This document shows positions 61,283-64,000 of a stretch of DNA of 64,000 nt, piece by piece (positions within the stretch are counted from its first letter, which is position 1; each line of letters starts with the position of its first letter). The stretch lies in contig DATMML010000091.1 in the NCBI GenBank assembly GCA_035570235.1, forward strand, positions 170,702 through 234,701, given 5' to 3'. The translations under genes were made by a program, and so were the position numbers. The stretch is from Vicinamibacteria bacterium. GTDB lineage: Bacteria; Acidobacteriota; Vicinamibacteria; Fen-336. Under the pieces are notes generated by a model. That model searched no databases, had not been told where the DNA came from, and saw nothing but the letters and a program-made list of their open reading frames with translations.

Positions 61283-62815
61283 TTGCTTCCCAAGCCTCCA
61301 TTCGCGAAAGACCTCACTCTCGAGCAGGAGATGGCTCAGTTTGAGAGGGTGCAGCCACGCCTCCAGGAGGTCTGGAACGCCCTCACCATGCGGGAGGAGG
61401 AGCCCCACACCTCGGTGGTGGTGCCCTCCCTGACCCTCGACCAGAGCGAGCTCCAGAAGCTGCCGGGGGCGAGCTTCTACGAGGAGCGACTGCTCTTCCT
61501 CCTCATCCGCCTCCGCAACCCCCGCGCCCGCATGGTGTACGTGACCTCCCAGCCCGTACACCCCATGATCCTCGAGTACTACCTGCAGTTCCTGGCCGGA
61601 ATCCCCGCCAGCCACGCCCGCTCCCGTCTGACCCTCCTCTGTGCGGACGACGCCTCCCCGCGCTCCCTCACCGAAAAGATCCTGGAGCGCCCGCGCTTGA
61701 TCGAGCGGATCCGGGCCGGCATCGTGGATGCTTCCCGGGCTTACCTGACCGTCTTCAATTCCACTCCCCACGAGCGGAAGCTGGCCGTCCTCCTGGGCAT
61801 CCCCCTCAACGGGGCGGACCCCCGGCTCTCCCACCTGGGTACCAAGTCCGGGAGCCGAAAGGTTTTCCGGGAGGCCGGGGTGGACCTGCCCCTGGGCGTC
61901 GAGGACCTCCACCACCCGAAGGAGGTCGAGGAGGCGCTGCTCGAGCTGCGCGCACGCCGGCCGGGCCTGACCAAGGCCGTCATCAAGCTGAACGACAGCT
62001 TCTCCGGGGAGGGGAACGCGATCTTGCGCTACCCGGAAGGGGGCGGGCCGGACGCGATCCGGGGGGCCCTGCGCCAGGTCGAATTCTCCGTGGCCACCGA
62101 GACCCCCGAGGCTTACTTCGAGAAGTTCTCCCGCATGGGGGGGATCGTGGAGGAGTTCTTGGAGGGGACGCACAAGGCCTCTCCCAGCACCCAGCTCCGG
62201 GTCAGTCCGGCCTGCGAGGTCACCACCATCTCCACCCACGACCAGATCCTGGGCGGCCCCAGCGGTCAGGTTTTCCTGGGCTGCCGTTTCCCCGCCGCCG
62301 AGTCGTATCGCCTGGCCATCCAGGAGGCCGGACTCCGAATCGGTGCTGTGCTCTGCGGGCACGGGGTGGTGAGCCGCCTGGGGGTGGACTTCATGGTCTG
62401 CCGCGAGCGTCCCCAGGACGCTTGGAAGGTCTTCGCCCTCGAGATCAACCTGCGCATGGGAGGCACCACCCATCCCTACCTCGCCCTGCAATTCCTGACC
62501 GGGGGAGCCCTCGACCCGGGCACCGGGCTCTTCTTTTCCCCCTCCGGCCAGGCCAAGTACTACCGCGCCACCGACAACCTCCAATCCGAGTCCTACCGCG
62601 GCCTGCTCCCCGAGGACCTGGTGGAGATCCTCACCATCAACAAGCTCCACTACAGCCACGGGAGCGAGTCCGGCGTGCTCTTCCACCTGATCGGGGCCCT
62701 CTCGGAGTACGGGAAGCTGGGCATGACCGCCATCGCCAACAGTCCCGAGGAGGTGGACGACCTCTACGCGCGCACGCTGGCGGTGCTGGACCGCGAGGCC
62801 GCCCACGGTCGGTAG
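61283..62815 (+). CDS. PGM1-like ATP-grasp peptide ligase
   Basis: A 510-residue protein resembling the PGM1 ligase of pheganomycin biosynthesis. Residues about 45-150 form a pre-ATP-grasp domain (TSVVVPSLTLDQSEL, EERLLFLLIRLRNP, VYVTSQPVHP). The ATP-grasp core follows: LTKAVIKLNDSFSGEGNAIL, GIVEEFLEG and FALEINLRMGGTTHPYLALQ. The C-terminus matches the PGM1-type cap (KLHYSHGSESGVLFHLIGAL). It should ligate amino acids or peptides with ATP. TTG at 61283 is close to GGGGAGG (spacing only 2 nt); ATG at 61331 is an alternative. It ends the three-gene operon. Confidence 0.87.
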   Translation: MLPKPPFAKDLTLEQEMAQFERVQPRLQEVWNALTMREEEPHTSVVVPSLTLDQSELQKLPGASFYEERLLFLLIRLRNPRARMVYVTSQPVHPMILEYYLQFLAGIPASHARSRLTLLCADDASPRSLTEKILERPRLIERIRAGIVDASRAYLTVFNSTPHERKLAVLLGIPLNGADPRLSHLGTKSGSRKVFREAGVDLPLGVEDLHHPKEVEEALLELRARRPGLTKAVIKLNDSFSGEGNAILRYPEGGGPDAIRGALRQVEFSVATETPEAYFEKFSRMGGIVEEFLEGTHKASPSTQLRVSPACEVTTISTHDQILGGPSGQVFLGCRFPAAESYRLAIQEAGLRIGAVLCGHGVVSRLGVDFMVCRERPQDAWKVFALEINLRMGGTTHPYLALQFLTGGALDPGTGLFFSPSGQAKYYRATDNLQSESYRGLLPEDLVEILTINKLHYSHGSESGVLFHLIGALSEYGKLGMTAIANSPEEVDDLYARTLAVLDREAAHGR

Positions 62816-62850
62816 CGCGCCCTCGCGCGCGAAGGGCCCCCCCGAGCTGC

Positions 62851-64000
62851 CTAGCGGCCCAGGAGCCGGCGGGCTTCTGCGCGGGCTTCCTCCGGGCTTG
62901 TGACCGCCCCGTCCAGCTGCCGCTCGTAGACGGCGCGGAGGATCCGCCCCACCTCGGGCCCCGGGGCCAGCCCGAGCGCGAGGAGGTCGCGGCCGCGCAG
63001 GAGCGGCTCCGGGGGACGCGAGGCCACGCCGAGGGCGCGCACCCTCTCCCGGAACCACTCCATGGCCAGGGGCGGGAAGTGTCCGGGAGCGCGACCGAGG
63101 CAGTCCGCCCGCGCCACCCGGTAGAGGAGCTCGGGCTCGCATTTCCGGGCCAGCCGGCGGATCGCGCCGTCGGAGACGCGCTCCCGCTCCTTGTAGAGCT
63201 CGCCGGGTTTCAAGTGGTGCGCCACCAGGCCCAAGACCTGAGACCGCACGTCATACCCCAGCCAGGTGTGGATGCTCCAACGGTCGAGGAGGCTCAGGGT
63301 CGGGGGCAAGCCCGCCTCCTCATGCCCGCGGGAGCGGATCCGCCCCTCCTCGAGCCTGGTGGTGGCCGGCTTGCCCAGGTCGTGGCAGAGCGCGCCCAGC
63401 ATCACGGCCAGGGCCCGCGGCCGGTCCAGATCGATGATGATGGCCGCCGCCTCGTCCACCACCTGCAGGGTGTGCGCCCAGACGTCACCCTCCGGGTGCC
63501 ATTCTGGATCCTGTTGGGTGTCACCAAGGGGCACAAGCTCCGGGGCCACCGCCCTCAGCATCCCCCAAGCGTGCAGCAGGTGGAGACCGCGGGAGGGGTG
63601 GCGGGCCTGCAGCAGCAGCTTCTCGAACTCGCCGAAGATCCTCTCCGGGGGCAGCTCGGCGAGGGGCATGGCCGAGCAAAGGCCCGCGGTGGCGGGATCC
63701 ACCTCGAGTTCGAAGCGCGCCGCCAACTGGACCGCCCGTAGCGCGCGGAGGGGGTCGTCGCCGAAGGTCTTTGGGTCCACCGCGCGCAGGCGCCGGGCCG
63801 CGAGGTCGGCGCGGCCTCCATGGGGATCGAGCACCTCCCCCGATAAGGGATCCCAGAGCAGCGCGTTGATCGTGAAGTCCCGGCGCCGGGAGGCCTCCTC
63901 GACCGAGAGTCCGGGGTCGCCCATGACCGCGATCCCCCGGTGCCCTGGCCCCACCTTGGAATCACGGCGGGGAATCGAGACGTCCACCGCGGCCTCCAGT
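62851..64000 (-). CDS. cca: tRNA nucleotidyltransferase with HD domain (CCA-adding), 5' end missing
   Basis: At least 382 residues; the frame runs off the right edge. What is left covers the end of the nucleotidyltransferase head (SRRRDFTINALLWDPLSGE), the neck region (DDPLRALRAVQLAARFEL, the EDxxR-like nucleotide selector region) and an HD phosphohydrolase domain with ALCHDLGKPATT and HEEAG. The head motif with GG and DxD lies beyond the window. It should repair tRNA 3' ends. The window also encodes a second enzyme of this class (pcnB at 19.4 kb). It is convergent with the ligase operon. Confidence 0.9.
   Translation of the reverse strand, partial: LEAAVDVSIPRRDSKVGPGHRGIAVMGDPGLSVEEASRRRDFTINALLWDPLSGEVLDPHGGRADLAARRLRAVDPKTFGDDPLRALRAVQLAARFELEVDPATAGLCSAMPLAELPPERIFGEFEKLLLQARHPSRGLHLLHAWGMLRAVAPELVPLGDTQQDPEWHPEGDVWAHTLQVVDEAAAIIIDLDRPRALAVMLGALCHDLGKPATTRLEEGRIRSRGHEEAGLPPTLSLLDRWSIHTWLGYDVRSQVLGLVAHHLKPGELYKERERVSDGAIRRLARKCEPELLYRVARADCLGRAPGHFPPLAMEWFRERVRALGVASRPPEPLLRGRDLLALGLAPGPEVGRILRAVYERQLDGAVTSPEEARAEARRLLGR

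Overview
The window is GC-rich, mostly densely packed bacterial DNA. Many neighbouring genes overlap by 4 bp (ATGA or GTGA), GTG and TTG starts are common, and several genes appear to start at CTG. The gene set suggests a soil bacterium, most likely an Acidobacteriota-type genome: a large secreted VPS10/BNR-repeat protein, FHA-IPT and GAF-GGDEF proteins, a PaoABC-like molybdenum hydroxylase, an ECF42 sigma factor with a DGPF protein, and many Lrp/EamA/APC-type housekeeping genes. No rRNA or marker protein is present to prove the phylum.

Left part (1-17,264) is an accessory region anchored on an intact tRNA-Asp(GTC) gene at 17,188-17,264 (minus strand). The 3' half of that tRNA is repeated three or four more times to the left, at about 1,690, 1,849, 6,698 and 10,939. 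The two best copies are embedded in a 175-bp ungapped direct repeat. This is the pattern left by repeated site-specific integration into the 3' end of a tRNA gene. The scars divide the region into modules. Beyond the first scar lie an isochorismatase-like hydrolase and a LysR regulator. The second module holds a 1,111-residue VPS10/BNR-repeat secreted protein and a lipoprotein of lower GC. The third (6.9-10.8 kb) holds a VapB45-VapC45-type toxin-antitoxin pair and a primase-helicase of the TOTE conflict-system type. The fourth (11.4-16.7 kb) holds a DevCA/DevB-like exporter whose ATPase is fused to a GAF domain, a broken LytTR regulator and a polyprenyl-synthetase-like protein that has lost its first aspartate-rich motif. 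No intact integrase is visible.

Right part (17,265-64,000) looks like ordinary chromosome. A minus-strand run from pilZ to a rhomboid protease contains CBS, trmJ, pcnB, pterin dehydratase and rfbD genes and ends beside tRNA-Val and tRNA-Asp. It is divergent from an FHA-IPT protein, a NamZ-like muramidase and a GAF-GGDEF protein. Then come an EamA exporter with an Lrp regulator; a Tat-exported molybdenum hydroxylase operon with a small Cys-rich protein; Mrp, TlpA and CcdA redox/Fe-S genes; a nicotinate phosphoribosyltransferase; a histidine kinase translationally coupled to an M1-like peptidase; AcpS and an MFS carrier; a second GAF-GGDEF protein; and a LeuA-family synthase.

From 47.7 kb a perfect sigma-54 promoter match precedes a cupredoxin, a MauG-like di-heme peroxidase and a small phosphate-binding-like protein. 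Next is an ECF42 module (DGPF protein, DoxX, sigma factor) with a matching ECF42-type promoter. The last 10 kb is the most suggestive metabolically. It has a GGT-family enzyme, a circularly permuted ATP-grasp, an APC permease and a radical SAM protein, followed by a YbdK-type glutamate-cysteine-ligase-like enzyme, a class I amidotransferase-like protein and a PGM1-like ATP-grasp peptide ligase. Together they could make, move and cut an uncharacterised gamma-glutamyl or other amide-linked metabolite. The window ends inside a CCA-adding enzyme gene.
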